Positions 1-9,441 of a stretch of DNA of 64,000 nt are shown one piece after another. The DNA is taken from positions 124,001-188,000 of the forward strand of contig CAPAOV010000003.1 of NCBI GenBank assembly GCA_948579355.1. Reading direction: 5' to 3'. This DNA is from an uncultured Eubacterium sp. (GTDB taxonomy: Bacteria; Bacillota; Clostridia; Lachnospirales; Lachnospiraceae). The notes beneath the pieces are model-generated. The model worked only from the letters and a program-made list of their open reading frames with translations. It did not search any database and was not told where the DNA came from. A program made the translations under genes and the position numbers. The first letter of the stretch is position 1; the number at the start of each line of letters is the position of its first letter.

Positions 1-276
1 GGCGGCTACGAAGTTGCGATTCGCTACACGCCGGGGCACTCCGAATGCAGTCAGTGCATCTGCCTTAATGCGTCAAAAAAAGGACTGACACCGAAAATTG
101 TCTTTACCGGTGACAGTCTTGTAAATGGATATGATACGATAACACGCCTTCCGGGAGGAAGCAAAAAAGATTTTAATTCGATAACCAAGCCTTATCTGGA
201 TTCCCTTTCCGATGACACCCTAATCATGCCGGGGCATGGAGATTGGGCACTAAAAGGGGCACTTGCCTCCTCCTGA
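1..276 (+). CDS. MBL-fold metallo-hydrolase, C-terminal part
   Basis: This is the last 91 codons of a gene whose start lies left of the window. Frame 1 is open from base 1 to the TGA at 274-276. The translation carries TPGHSEC near residue 10, FTGDSL near residue 36 and PGHG near residue 79, which are the metal-ligand histidine and aspartate motifs of metallo-beta-lactamase-fold hydrolases such as glyoxalase II-like proteins. Substrate cannot be told from this fragment. The next gene converges on it from the minus strand 33 bases away. Confidence 0.8.
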   Translation, partial: GGYEVAIRYTPGHSECSQCICLNASKKGLTPKIVFTGDSLVNGYDTITRLPGGSKKDFNSITKPYLDSLSDDTLIMPGHGDWALKGALASS

Positions 277-308
277 CAAAAATGCGTATCTTTAAATAAG
301 TTTGTAAA

Positions 309-1628
309 TTATTTTTTCAGCGAATCATTTTGCAGCTTATCAAACTTCTTCATACATTCCTCCACAGAAGAGCCTTTCAACAAATCCCTCACGATGTTGC
401 ATATATTCCCCCACTGCTCTACTTTCATTCCGGCATTGGAGCCAAGTACATAGGTTCCCTCATTTACTTTTTCTTTCAGCGGCACTAAAGCATCAATACA
501 ATCTACTTCCACATTCTTCGATGGAGAAATTACTTTATTCGTCTCTGTATATATCTTAAGCTGCTCATCAGACAGAATAATATTCAGAACATCCTTTGTG
601 TTTTTCAGATTATCTGCATTGACATGAATGCCATATCCGGTCATGGAAATCACCGGCATTTGGCCCAGATGACTTGGAAAACCAATTACCTGCAAATTAA
701 AGTCCACTTTACCATACGCAGTTTCTGCGTTAGCCGCTCCCCAATATGCCATAACAATTGGCGTCTTCTGGGCTTTAAAATCTGGCCCCTCACCATCTAT
801 CGCCTCATATGTGTATGCCTTTTTGGCATCAATATATCCCAAATCTATTAATTTTTGCAAATATTCAAAGCCGGGGCGCATATAATCACGCAGCTTCTTT
901 GCACCACTGTTAATCTGTGCAATCTCCTCGTCCGTATGGTCTCCGTTATACATATCTGCATAAGCCTGAGCAAGAACAAAACACTCCAGCCACCATCGGT
1001 TTGCACCTATCGGTGTTTCTATTCCATTTTTCTTAAATACCCGGCAGCACTCGAGAAGCTCTTCCGGAGTAGAAGGAAGCTTCAGATTATATTTATCAAA
1101 CATATCTTTGTTGACGAATAATCCATGCACTACCACTTCCTGAGGAATTGCCACCAACTTACCATTTACCGTATTGGCAATCTTTACAACGTCTCTGAGG
1201 TTTTTGGCGCTTTCAAGCTCTGATAAGTCCGCCAGCCTCCCCTCATTACCCAACACCTGAATTGTATCCGGATTTAATAAATACAAATCGTCCATATTAT
1301 TGCGCGCCCTGTCAAGCGTTACATCATCATAAGTTTTCTCCTTATAATTCTCCGCAGTATATGTTCGGTACTCTACCGTGATTCCCGTTTTCTTTTCTGC
1401 TGCGCTGACCGTAATATCAAATGCCGTTCTCGCAATATTATCTGCATCCGGGTCGGTTCTTTCCATTGGCCCAAATAAATTAACCATCTTCGTATTATTC
1501 ACTCGGTCACTCACAAGATTCTCCTCTAAATCCTCTTGTCTCGCACAGGCAGCCATAGTAACCATCATTGCTCCGATAAGCAATAAAGCAGCTAGTCTTT
1601 TCCCGTTTTTCTTTAAATGAATAATCAT
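309..1628 (-). CDS. Extracellular solute-binding lipoprotein (ABC sugar-type)
   Basis: A 439-residue protein with a lipoprotein signal: charged N-terminus, hydrophobic run and a lipobox ending in Cys28 (MAAC). The mature part has the length and layout of family-1 (sugar-type) extracellular solute-binding proteins. GGGAG lies 6 bases before the ATG. It follows the hybrid histidine kinase gene by 14 bases on the same strand, and no permease or ATPase gene is adjacent. It could therefore be an orphan receptor that presents a ligand to the kinase sensor domain instead of feeding a transporter. That role is inference; the family call is firm. Confidence 0.8.
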   Translation of the reverse strand: MIIHLKKNGKRLAALLLIGAMMVTMAACARQEDLEENLVSDRVNNTKMVNLFGPMERTDPDADNIARTAFDITVSAAEKKTGITVEYRTYTAENYKEKTYDDVTLDRARNNMDDLYLLNPDTIQVLGNEGRLADLSELESAKNLRDVVKIANTVNGKLVAIPQEVVVHGLFVNKDMFDKYNLKLPSTPEELLECCRVFKKNGIETPIGANRWWLECFVLAQAYADMYNGDHTDEEIAQINSGAKKLRDYMRPGFEYLQKLIDLGYIDAKKAYTYEAIDGEGPDFKAQKTPIVMAYWGAANAETAYGKVDFNLQVIGFPSHLGQMPVISMTGYGIHVNADNLKNTKDVLNIILSDEQLKIYTETNKVISPSKNVEVDCIDALVPLKEKVNEGTYVLGSNAGMKVEQWGNICNIVRDLLKGSSVEECMKKFDKLQNDSLKK

Positions 1629-1642
1629 TGCACTCTCCCTTT

Positions 1643-4219
1643 CTATTGCAAATATTTGCTCAGCGTCTTCTTTATCGACTCCATGTCAATTGGCTTAGCA
1701 ATATGTGCGTTCATTCCCGCTGCCAAAGCATCTTTTACGTCTTCTGCAAAAGCATTTGCCGTCATTGCAATAATTGGTATCGTCTTCGCATCTTCACGCT
1801 CCAATGCCCGAATCGCCTTTGTAGCCTCATATCCGTTCATAACCGGCATTTGAACATCCATTAAAATGGCATCAAACTCTCCCTTTTCAGCGCGGGAGAA
1901 ACGTTCCAGCGCTAATTTACCATCTTCTGCGATTTCACAGGTTGCCCCTTCTCCTCTTAATACTTCTGACAAAATTTCTGAATTGATTTCATTGTCCTCG
2001 GCTACAAGGAAATTTCGTCCGGCCAAACTGTAATCCTGTCCGTCATCTTCTACTGTTCCCTCTCCTGAAGAAGCAAAATGAAGTTCCCGAACTTTCTCTT
2101 TCAGTGCAGATACAAAAAACGGTTTGGATAGAAATCCGTCAACGCCCGACTGTACTGCCTCTTCCTCTAATTCATTCCAATCATAAGATGTCAGAAGAAA
2201 AATAGGCGTATGCTCAGGCACAATATCCCGAATCTGTCTTGCCGTTTCAATGCCGTCCATTTCCGGCATTTTCCAATCCAACAAGATAAGATGATATGGA
2301 TTTTCTTTCTCACAGGCATTGCGTACCTGTTGGATGCCATCCTCACCACTCAATGACAAGTCCACGGAAACAGGTGTTTCTTCCATAAGCATTTGAACAT
2401 TGTTCAAAATATCCTGTTCATCGTCCACAACCAGCATTCGGGAAACACCATGGTCTTTCCAAAACTGCTCGTCTATCACCTCTTCCGGAATACGCAGTTC
2501 CAAGTCCACCGTAAAACAGCTTCCCTTATCCACTTCGCTGGCGACCTCAATCGTTCCCCCCATCAGTTTGACAATATTTTTTGTTATCGCCATACCTAAT
2601 CCGGTACCCTGTACCTTGTTTGTCGTGCTATTCTCTGCTCTGGTAAAGACATCAAATATCACCTCAAGATATTCCGGAGTCATACCATAACCATTATCTT
2701 CAACTTCGATTCGAATATGCTCATACTGACTGGAGCGCTGCTCCAATCCAATAATACGCAGCCATATATTTCCCCCCTCCGGAGTATATTTCACTGCATT
2801 TGAGAGAAGATTAATTAAAATCTGATTAAGCCTTGTCTCATCACCTATCAGATATTCATGTTTTACACCGCTTACCGTAACTTCAAACGTCTGTCCTCTG
2901 GCGTCTGCTGCCGGACGTATAATGGCATCTACCGATGAAATCATGCTGCTCAGAGTAAATTCTCCAATTGTAAGTACAACTTTTCCACTCTCAATCTTCG
3001 ACACATCCAAAATATCATTTATAAGACTGAGCAAATGCTGTCCTGACGCAGTAATTTTTTCCGTATACTCTTTCACTTTTGCAGGATTATCCGCTTCCTT
3101 GGCGAGAAGGGAAGTAAATCCCAATATCGCATTCATCGGAGTCCGAATGTCATGCGACATATTGGATAAAAACGTTGTTTTTGAATCATTGGCAATCTGT
3201 GCCGCCTGCAATGCCTCTGCTAATCGTTTATTATGTATCTCACGTTCCTTTTCTCTCTCTTTTCTGCTCTTGTCCTGCTGTCTGTGACTGAAAACAAACA
3301 GCCCACAGCAAAGGAAAAAGGTAAGCAGCATCACCGCAACAATGAAATATATATTGTTATTTACTGCCGTTCCTTCCCGTTGTATTGCTTCTACCGGCAC
3401 ATATCCGATAAGATATGTAGTTCCACCATTGACTGACCACATATATATCAGAGACTCTTTCTCCTGAATATCATGATAAAACATGATGTTCTTTCCCCTT
3501 TTTATATGTTCGGAAACATTCTGCTTTATTTTTTCTTCCAATACTTTATTCGCATGATAAAAGTCTGACAGATTTATATGGCCTGCTGCCCTCTCTCCCA
3601 TTCCTTTCGGCTTTAATACAAATCTCTCGCTCTTTGCATCCATAATATACAGAATGGCGCTATTATTATAGAACTTGTCAGGTAAGGCGCTCTCAAAGGA
3701 ATCATAAACATACTCCACATAAAGAGTCGCAATTTCCTTATTTTGTTTTATAATCGGACATTTCATCGTATACGCCCATGTACCCATTGAATTTATATAG
3801 GATTTGGACATTTTCATGCCCTCTACTATACTTGTGGAAGAAAAATCCAAATCCTTTGTTGAAAATGTTTGTCCTGTATTGGAAATTCCCTCCGTCTTTC
3901 CCGACGGTACAATAGATATTTTTACCATTGTACTATTTTTATCGTAAGAACGAATAAATTCTTCCGGCTCTTCCATAGTGGCTAACTCCTGTGCGAGCAG
4001 CCTCTGAAACTCTGCCTCCCGTTTTAACATTACCTCTATCGTTCCCCGAATTAAATCCAAATTTTCGCTTAGATTTTCAACAGCAGAAGCAGACATCTGT
4101 GTTGATATTTTACCCGCAGCCACATACAGAGCCGCACCCATAATAGAAAAGAATAATATAACGGGAATAATCAAACTAATCCCCCGTTTTGCTCTATGTT
4201 TTTTTCCCTTTCCGTTCAT
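1643..4219 (-). CDS. Hybrid sensor histidine kinase with two receiver domains
   Basis: An 858-residue membrane kinase. A first transmembrane segment (about 13-35) and a second (about 290-311) enclose an extracytoplasmic sensor of about 250 residues. A short coiled linker leads to a HisKA domain with phospho-acceptor His356 in SNMSHDIRTPMNAILGF. An HATPase_c domain follows (N box NLLSNAVKY, G boxes DNGYGM and GTGLGMAI). Two receiver domains follow, with phospho-acceptor Asp residues in LLDWKMP and LMDVQMP, and the protein ends after the second. AAAGGA lies about 10 bases before the ATG. No separate output regulator is adjacent; the solute-binding lipoprotein directly downstream may share its ligand. 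Confidence 0.9.
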   Translation of the reverse strand: MNGKGKKHRAKRGISLIIPVILFFSIMGAALYVAAGKISTQMSASAVENLSENLDLIRGTIEVMLKREAEFQRLLAQELATMEEPEEFIRSYDKNSTMVKISIVPSGKTEGISNTGQTFSTKDLDFSSTSIVEGMKMSKSYINSMGTWAYTMKCPIIKQNKEIATLYVEYVYDSFESALPDKFYNNSAILYIMDAKSERFVLKPKGMGERAAGHINLSDFYHANKVLEEKIKQNVSEHIKRGKNIMFYHDIQEKESLIYMWSVNGGTTYLIGYVPVEAIQREGTAVNNNIYFIVAVMLLTFFLCCGLFVFSHRQQDKSRKEREKEREIHNKRLAEALQAAQIANDSKTTFLSNMSHDIRTPMNAILGFTSLLAKEADNPAKVKEYTEKITASGQHLLSLINDILDVSKIESGKVVLTIGEFTLSSMISSVDAIIRPAADARGQTFEVTVSGVKHEYLIGDETRLNQILINLLSNAVKYTPEGGNIWLRIIGLEQRSSQYEHIRIEVEDNGYGMTPEYLEVIFDVFTRAENSTTNKVQGTGLGMAITKNIVKLMGGTIEVASEVDKGSCFTVDLELRIPEEVIDEQFWKDHGVSRMLVVDDEQDILNNVQMLMEETPVSVDLSLSGEDGIQQVRNACEKENPYHLILLDWKMPEMDGIETARQIRDIVPEHTPIFLLTSYDWNELEEEAVQSGVDGFLSKPFFVSALKEKVRELHFASSGEGTVEDDGQDYSLAGRNFLVAEDNEINSEILSEVLRGEGATCEIAEDGKLALERFSRAEKGEFDAILMDVQMPVMNGYEATKAIRALEREDAKTIPIIAMTANAFAEDVKDALAAGMNAHIAKPIDMESIKKTLSKYLQ

Positions 4220-4259
4220 CTTAAGACCATCCTTTTAATTTCATTTCTTTATACGTTTC

Positions 4260-4303
4260 ATTTTACTCATCTAAAAAAAGAAGTCAATATTTTACGAGTA
4301 AAA
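4260..4303 (-). promoter_or_regulatory. Candidate sigmaA promoter with overlapping inverted repeat
   Basis: On the minus strand TTGACT (4287-4282) and TAAAAT (4265-4260) are 16 bases apart, about 40 bases upstream of the kinase gene. An 8-bp inverted repeat, TTTTACTC (4261-4268) and GAGTAAAA (4296-4303), covers the -10 element and brackets the -35 element. This is the geometry of an operator, so the kinase/lipoprotein operon may be controlled by a DNA-binding regulator encoded elsewhere. It is a sequence match only. Confidence 0.4.
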
Positions 4304-4408
4304 GATAACTTTCCAAAGAGGGTACATCCATTCCGGCAATTACATGCATATAATATAATATCATATGTATGTTTTCCTGAAACGTCAACCATAAATCGCC
4401 CTTTCATC

Positions 4409-4447
4409 AAAAAACTGACACCGCAAATACTCTTTACGGATGTCAGT
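4409..4447 (-). terminator. Intrinsic terminator ending the acyl cluster transcript
   Basis: Read on the minus strand, ACTGACATCCG pairs with CGGTGTCAGT (one bulge) and is followed by TTTTTT. It lies downstream of the GNAT gene and upstream of the kinase promoter, so it would separate the long minus-strand biosynthetic operon from the kinase operon. Confidence 0.65.
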
Positions 4448-4666
4448 CTCATAGATAGACAAAACTAATTTTCTCATTTTCTTTTTGCAGTAGCGGACCG
4501 AATTATACGACTCATCCCATTTTTATAACATACTCTGCAAAAACAAAAAAAGGTCTCTCTGAAGTACTTTTAGATAAATCTTCTCTGTCTTTCAAATAGC
4601 AGGCATATGCCTCACAACCAAATATATTATTATACAATTTCTAACCCCTCATTTCTTTTTGTCCAG

Positions 4667-5485
4667 TTAATCATGATCGCAGTGCTGATGCAGATATATA
4701 CAATCAGTCAAACCGTCATGTCGATAACCAAATTTCTCATATAACCGGATTGCGTTCTGATTCGTGCTCTCTACCCATAAATAAAAAGATTGGCTCTCAT
4801 TTCTGTGAATATCAATATAACTGTTGACAAGGGAAAACCCTATGTCTCTGCTTCTATATATGGGATTAACACAAAGCGCTCTCAAATATGATTTGACACC
4901 ATATTTTTCAAATATTAAAACACCTGCCAGTTTTTTATCCCGACATATTTTAATAACTTGATGAAAAAGAAGAGACTGCTTCAGCTCTTCTTTCGTAAGC
5001 AAATGGTCCGACAAGACATCAAAGGAACTATAAAGCAGTTCGTATATTTCTTCACAATCTGTTTCATCCGCAAATACAGCCTTTTCCGTTAAAGGGAATA
5101 TTTTCTCTTTGTCAACAGAAAGCTGCAGACGAAAATATTTTTTATAAAAATTAAATCCCATATTTTTTACAACGTCATAGCGGCCATTTTCTCCCCTCGC
5201 AATAATATCTGTTATCAAAATATTGTAATTTAACATTTCTTCATATAAATCCTGATAAACATTCTTAGAGAGTCTTCTACTATCATTTAAAAAATAGTAC
5301 ATCTTGTACATTCCACGCATCTTGTGCACAAGTACTACGATATCCTTATGGGAAAATATGTCCATCTCCCCATCCATAATCTTCTTTTGGACTTCATGAT
5401 AAGATAAATAACAATTTGCCCGCAATGGCTTCCCAATTGCATTCCTTATAATTTTTTTATCGTCTTCTGACAAAAAATGGGTCAT
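4667..5485 (-). CDS. GNAT-family N-acetyltransferase
   Basis: A 272-residue protein whose C-terminal half reads as a GNAT fold. LRALCVNPIYRSRDIGFSLV corresponds to the acetyl-CoA-binding motif A, and NQNAIRLYEKFGY is the conserved motif B ending. The N-terminal half (about 1-130) matches no domain I recognise. I chose the ATG at 5485 (MTHFLSEDD) because AAGGAAGG lies about 6 bases before it; longer in-frame starts would run into the upstream KASIII gene, which ends at 5499. As the last gene of the acyl cluster it may acetylate an amino sugar or an intermediate of that pathway. The substrate is not visible. Confidence 0.7.
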   Translation of the reverse strand: MTHFLSEDDKKIIRNAIGKPLRANCYLSYHEVQKKIMDGEMDIFSHKDIVVLVHKMRGMYKMYYFLNDSRRLSKNVYQDLYEEMLNYNILITDIIARGENGRYDVVKNMGFNFYKKYFRLQLSVDKEKIFPLTEKAVFADETDCEEIYELLYSSFDVLSDHLLTKEELKQSLLFHQVIKICRDKKLAGVLIFEKYGVKSYLRALCVNPIYRSRDIGFSLVNSYIDIHRNESQSFYLWVESTNQNAIRLYEKFGYRHDGLTDCIYLHQHCDHD

Positions 5486-5498
5486 TTCCATCCTTCCT

Positions 5499-7142
5499 TT
5501 ACAAAAACTCCTTAATACTATCTGAAATATGTATAATTGTCGATGACACGGCAAGAAATTTTAATGATACTAGCTTTTCGACGGCCTGTGCAAGAAAAAA
5601 TGGTCTTTCCATATCCGACGAATCTTCCAACGAAATCTTTCGTTCCAACCATTCCGGACTATCAAAAATTTTAGGGAACAAATCAAAACTCTCCGCTTTA
5701 TACACGACAGCATTCACTCTATACTCTCCCTGTAGCAAAGCAGAAAGGGAGGACATAAAAGATTGTAAAGTTTCATCACTCTCTTCTTCCTCCGCAACAA
5801 GAACAATGGAACTATTTGTAGACAACGCCCCCTGCTCCGCTAAACATTGCGCCGATTCTGCGACTTTCTCCTCATCATAAATAGTCATATCAAAAATAAC
5901 GGCATCATACTTTTTTGAAGAACTTTCCGCCACCGAATCTAACTTATCAACAAATAACTCACAATCTTTCCAAAAGAGCTGTGACTGCATCTCTTCGACA
6001 ATTTCGTGAGAACCGTAAAAACCCAGATTACATCCACTAGAATCCAATTCACGGCCAATAAATTTATCAATAGCAGTCTTTGGCTCCATTATGAGAACAT
6101 TTCTCGTATAGATTTCTCCATAATGCAGCCTATGCTCATCAAAGTGCTCATCCGTCACAATGACAGGAAGAATGTTTTCCACCGGAACCTGAAAGTAAGA
6201 AATTCCCATAGACAGACCGACACCAAAACCACAACTGCAAATCTGAATATTTTCTTTCCCATCGTATTTATCCCGATTATGACAAAGCGTAATCGGAATC
6301 GATGCACTAGATGTATTTCCATATTCTTCAAATGAGGTAATCACTTTATCTTCTGGTAATCCACACACATCTGTAACGGTGTCTAAAATCAATTTTTGTG
6401 CCTGATGTAAAACATAAAAATCAACATTTTCCTCTATATTCAGGTCACGTACAAAGGCACTCATGTTTGTGGCGACATCATTAAGTGCAAATTCAAATAC
6501 TTTATTTCCCTGCATCATCATTTCTGTCTTTCTATAGCGTACAATTGCATCCCATCCCGAACCATCACTAAAATTCCGAAACGAAAATTCGTTTTCCGGC
6601 TGCTTCTCTAAAGCCGTTGCTGCGCCTCCGGAGCCAAACATCATAATATTAATAATATCTTCTCTTTTCATTGTCACACTATCCGGCAGAATCGCAATGT
6701 CACCTGTCAACAACAGAGCCTTTGTTCCATCCGGCTGACTTTGTAACAAACCGCCTATCGTCTGTATTCCCAAATCAAAAGCAGAACAGCCGAGATTGAT
6801 ATCATATGCCATACAATCTTTTCCCATTCCGAGACGTTCCGCCAAATCAATTGCCGTAGATGGAATCTCGTAATCGGCAAACTGCGTACACAAAATAAGC
6901 ACTTTCACTTCTTCCCGGTTCCACTGTAAGTGCTCCAACAGTTTTTCCGCGGCACTGACACAAAGGTCCGAAAGTTTCTGATAACGATATGATAAATGAT
7001 GGCGGTATATTCCGGTTAATTTCGCCTGTTTCATCACCTGACGCTTGCCAAACACATCAATATAATCCATGTTATCCATAACATAAGAAGGGACTGCTGA
7101 GGCAATGCCAGATACCTTTATATTAGAATACTTTCCATTCAT
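5499..7142 (-). CDS. KASIII-like ketoacyl-ACP synthase fused to degenerate SDR-like domain
   Basis: A 547-residue two-domain protein. Residues 1 to about 335 form a FabH/KASIII thiolase fold with the full Cys-His-Asn triad: Cys119 in NLGCSAF, His246 in VLHQAQK and Asn276 in EEYGNTS. Residues from about 347 resemble an SDR Rossmann fold, with a first strand RNVLIM and a late RVNAVVY strand, but lack the TGxxxGxG loop and the YxxxK active site, so this half is probably structural or regulatory. The same fusion is at 19534-21234. I chose the ATG at 7142 (MNGKYSN) because two paralogues start the same way (MIGEFSN, MYGKYDN). An ACP gene lies 22 bases upstream. It probably condenses an acyl group onto an ACP-bound acyl chain. 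Confidence 0.8.
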   Translation of the reverse strand: MNGKYSNIKVSGIASAVPSYVMDNMDYIDVFGKRQVMKQAKLTGIYRHHLSYRYQKLSDLCVSAAEKLLEHLQWNREEVKVLILCTQFADYEIPSTAIDLAERLGMGKDCMAYDINLGCSAFDLGIQTIGGLLQSQPDGTKALLLTGDIAILPDSVTMKREDIINIMMFGSGGAATALEKQPENEFSFRNFSDGSGWDAIVRYRKTEMMMQGNKVFEFALNDVATNMSAFVRDLNIEENVDFYVLHQAQKLILDTVTDVCGLPEDKVITSFEEYGNTSSASIPITLCHNRDKYDGKENIQICSCGFGVGLSMGISYFQVPVENILPVIVTDEHFDEHRLHYGEIYTRNVLIMEPKTAIDKFIGRELDSSGCNLGFYGSHEIVEEMQSQLFWKDCELFVDKLDSVAESSSKKYDAVIFDMTIYDEEKVAESAQCLAEQGALSTNSSIVLVAEEEESDETLQSFMSSLSALLQGEYRVNAVVYKAESFDLFPKIFDSPEWLERKISLEDSSDMERPFFLAQAVEKLVSLKFLAVSSTIIHISDSIKEFL

Positions 7143-7164
7143 AGAACACACTCTCTTCCTAGTA

Positions 7165-7386
7165 TTAATCCGGTATATAATTGCATATATCGCCTATGGT
7201 TACAAATTCTTTAATCGTATCTGTCGTAAGATTCATATCATAGTCCTGTTTCATTCTCACAGTCAACGTCAAAGTACTAAGAGAATCCCATTCTTCCACT
7301 TCTTCCAAAATGGTATCCTCTGTCAGGCTTCCCTCATCTACATCCATAATCTCCTCAATAAATTCGATTTTTTCCTGTAACGTCAT
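7165..7386 (-). CDS. Acyl carrier protein
   Basis: A 73-residue acidic protein of acyl-carrier size. The EEWDSLS segment (about 31-37) contains the DSL serine that takes phosphopantetheine. It is very similar to the ACP at 21245-21466: both start MTL.EKIEF.EEIMDVDEG. In both places the ACP gene immediately precedes a KASIII-SDR fusion, so each ACP probably serves that synthase. AAGGAG lies upstream of the ATG. It is too divergent from fatty-acid AcpP to be the housekeeping carrier. Confidence 0.85.
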   Translation of the reverse strand: MTLQEKIEFIEEIMDVDEGSLTEDTILEEVEEWDSLSTLTLTVRMKQDYDMNLTTDTIKEFVTIGDICNYIPD

Positions 7387-7428
7387 TTTTTCATCCTCTC
7401 CTTAATCAAAATACTGCGTTATCTATTA

Positions 7429-8154
7429 TTATCCGTGATATCCTGCGCTTATACCAATGCATTCCCCTGTTATATACTTCGCTTCATCGGATAATAGAAA
7501 CTGAACTACATTCACTACATTATCAATAGGAATAATTCCCAATGGCTGCTTTTGTTTTACTACCGCAATCTCTTCCTCGCTCCACTCATTCTTATCATCA
7601 CTCATTTTCGACATCACATTAGCGGGCATCACCGTATTAATACGAATCTTCCGTTTCAAAAATTCTTTCGCTAAAATCTGTACCTGAACATTCATCGCTT
7701 CTTTCGTCATCGCATAAGCAGACATCCCCATCTCTTTCATTACAGCCGCATAAGAAGAAATTCCTACAACAGCCGCTCCTTTATTGGAAGCTTTCACATT
7801 TATGAAATTGCGGCACATTTCATAAAAACCAAAAACGTTGACCCGAAACATATATTCCAAGTCATCCCGCTCCATAAGTTTCAATGTTTTTATAAACACC
7901 ACTCCTGCGCAATAAACAAGACCATCCAGACGTATACCCTCTTCTTTTAACGTCTGAAAAACAGGCTCAATTTCTTCTAATTTCCCCAAGTCGCATGGTA
8001 TTACCATACTCTTTCCCTCTATTTCCTTTTGTACTTCCAACAGTTTATCCCGTCTGCGCGCTACAAGGATAACCGTTGTATCTGCATTGGAAAGTTTTTT
8101 TGCCATCTCTCTGCCTATGCCGGAAGATGCTCCTGTAATCATATAATATTTCAC
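7429..8154 (-). CDS. SDR-family oxidoreductase (FabG-like)
   Basis: A 241-residue classical short-chain dehydrogenase. The cofactor loop TGASSGIG is at the N-terminus, LVYCAGV replaces the usual NNAG strand, and the catalytic Ser with YAMTK gives the SDR triad. The C-terminus ITGECIGISAGYHG departs from the usual vDGG ending and matches the SDR at 18803-19516 (ISAGMSF). I chose the GTG at 8154 because AGGAGG lies 6 bases before it; a longer frame to 8220 lacks such a site. Likely role: reduction of a 3-oxoacyl-ACP made by a neighbouring KASIII. Confidence 0.85.
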   Translation of the reverse strand: MKYYMITGASSGIGREMAKKLSNADTTVILVARRRDKLLEVQKEIEGKSMVIPCDLGKLEEIEPVFQTLKEEGIRLDGLVYCAGVVFIKTLKLMERDDLEYMFRVNVFGFYEMCRNFINVKASNKGAAVVGISSYAAVMKEMGMSAYAMTKEAMNVQVQILAKEFLKRKIRINTVMPANVMSKMSDDKNEWSEEEIAVVKQKQPLGIIPIDNVVNVVQFLLSDEAKYITGECIGISAGYHG

Positions 8155-8376
8155 TGTATTCCTCCTATCTTTTATTCCTATACACTTCTCATGATGGACG
8201 GTCTTGATCGCCGTCGCCACGGAATAATTTCATCCCCTGTATAAGAAAGGCTATCATATCCAAAGAAACATTTTTTTACTCAAACAGATGAAAATAATTT
8301 GTCAACAGCCTCCTCTTTGTCTTCCGCAAAACTGAAATGAACTGCATTATCTCCTGAATTTTTATTTTTCCCTCCA
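8155..8376 (-). other. Unexplained interval with a start-less open frame
   Basis: Between KASIII 8377-9441 and the SDR gene lie 222 bases, long for this compact operon. One minus-strand frame reads through segments such as NSGDNAVHFSFAEDKEE, a TGA, then CFFGYDSLSYTGDEIIP, with no start codon or ribosome binding site. It may be the decayed end of a lost gene. I do not recognise the family. Confidence 0.3.
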
Positions 8377-9441
8377 TCAATAAACCGATGTAATCATTTC
8401 ACAAAAATCCATGTTCCCCAGTTCCACAATCATAGAAGACCAAGACAAGCCGGCGCCAAATCCGGCAAGGCAGCACTGGTATCGATTCGTTGTCATCTCT
8501 TTAGCCAGATTATCGGTAATGGCAACCGGTATCGTTGAGCCGCTGGAATTACCAAATCTCTCCACTACATTCATAGGAACTTTATTCCATGGCACCTCCA
8601 TTTTATCTGCGAGTTTCTGTAACATAAATTTGTTTGGCTGATGAAACAAAAACCAGTCAATATCTTCTTTTGTCATATTCGCATAGCTTACAATCTCGTC
8701 AATCATAGGCGGTACTTCTTTTTGGACAAAGTTAAATACTTTAGAGCCATCCATCCACAAATCATCATAACTTTTCATTGTTCCATCACCGATATCTCTC
8801 GGAATAGATGTCTCTGGCGTTCTCGGCATACGGAAACCGCCTGCATGCATAATCAATGTTTCCCTCTCTCTTCCGTCATTATATAAATTCATATATATAT
8901 CTGCCGCCTTATCATCATGCTCAAATACGGTAATCGCCGTCGCATCCCCGCCAAAAGAAGCTGCTGTAAGCGGCTCCTCTTTATTCTTTCTGCACAGTAC
9001 ATCACCATTAAAAACAACAACTTTCTTGTCACCTATGACATCCAGAAGCAAAAAGGCCTGAAGCGCTCCTAACATAAACCCGACGCAGCCTTGTGGAATG
9101 TCCATACATATCACATCGGTAGGAAGGTCACACTCACCATGAATAATATTGCTCACATGAGGAATAAAATAATCAGGCGTCAGCCCCGTAACTACAATGG
9201 CACCGATTTCTTCTCTCTTTATATATCCTTTCTCCAGCATATAGTTTAATCCGTAGATACAAAAATCAGATGTCGTTGAGTCTGCCTTGGCCGCTCGTCT
9301 TTTTCCAAAACCCATAATCCGCTTTAATCTCCTTGTCTGAAGCGTAGCAAAAGGTTTTGTCTCCTCATCATAATCATACTCATTTTCCGGCATTACTGTC
9401 AGCATCCCTGCTATCCTCTTCCCTTTCAATGTAGTAATCAT
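8377..9441 (-). CDS. KASIII-like ketoacyl-ACP synthase, divergent subfamily
   Basis: A 354-residue single-domain KASIII with the catalytic triad Cys119 (PQGCVGF), His267 (FHQPNKF) and Asn298 (FGNSSGS). Its motifs differ from the other three KASIII proteins here (HQPNKF against HQAQKL, ERFGNSS against EEYGNTS), so it belongs to another subfamily and probably takes a different acyl donor or acceptor. Its ATG overlaps the stop of the ACP gene by 4 bases (9438-9441). The pair follows the DltA-like gene, suggesting that ACP 9438-9668 carries the adenylated acid to this enzyme. Pathway role is inferred from context. Confidence 0.85.
   Translation of the reverse strand: MITTLKGKRIAGMLTVMPENEYDYDEETKPFATLQTRRLKRIMGFGKRRAAKADSTTSDFCIYGLNYMLEKGYIKREEIGAIVVTGLTPDYFIPHVSNIIHGECDLPTDVICMDIPQGCVGFMLGALQAFLLLDVIGDKKVVVFNGDVLCRKNKEEPLTAASFGGDATAITVFEHDDKAADIYMNLYNDGRERETLIMHAGGFRMPRTPETSIPRDIGDGTMKSYDDLWMDGSKVFNFVQKEVPPMIDEIVSYANMTKEDIDWFLFHQPNKFMLQKLADKMEVPWNKVPMNVVERFGNSSGSTIPVAITDNLAKEMTTNRYQCCLAGFGAGLSWSSMIVELGNMDFCEMITSVY

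Larger units (their letters stand above)
4220..4666. other. Intergenic interval without a supported gene
   Basis: These 447 bases between the kinase and the GNAT gene hold the candidate kinase promoter/operator and the terminator listed separately. The rest is A+T-rich, with a short palindrome AGGCATATGCCT near 4600. No reading frame here has a convincing ribosome binding site. Confidence 0.6.
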
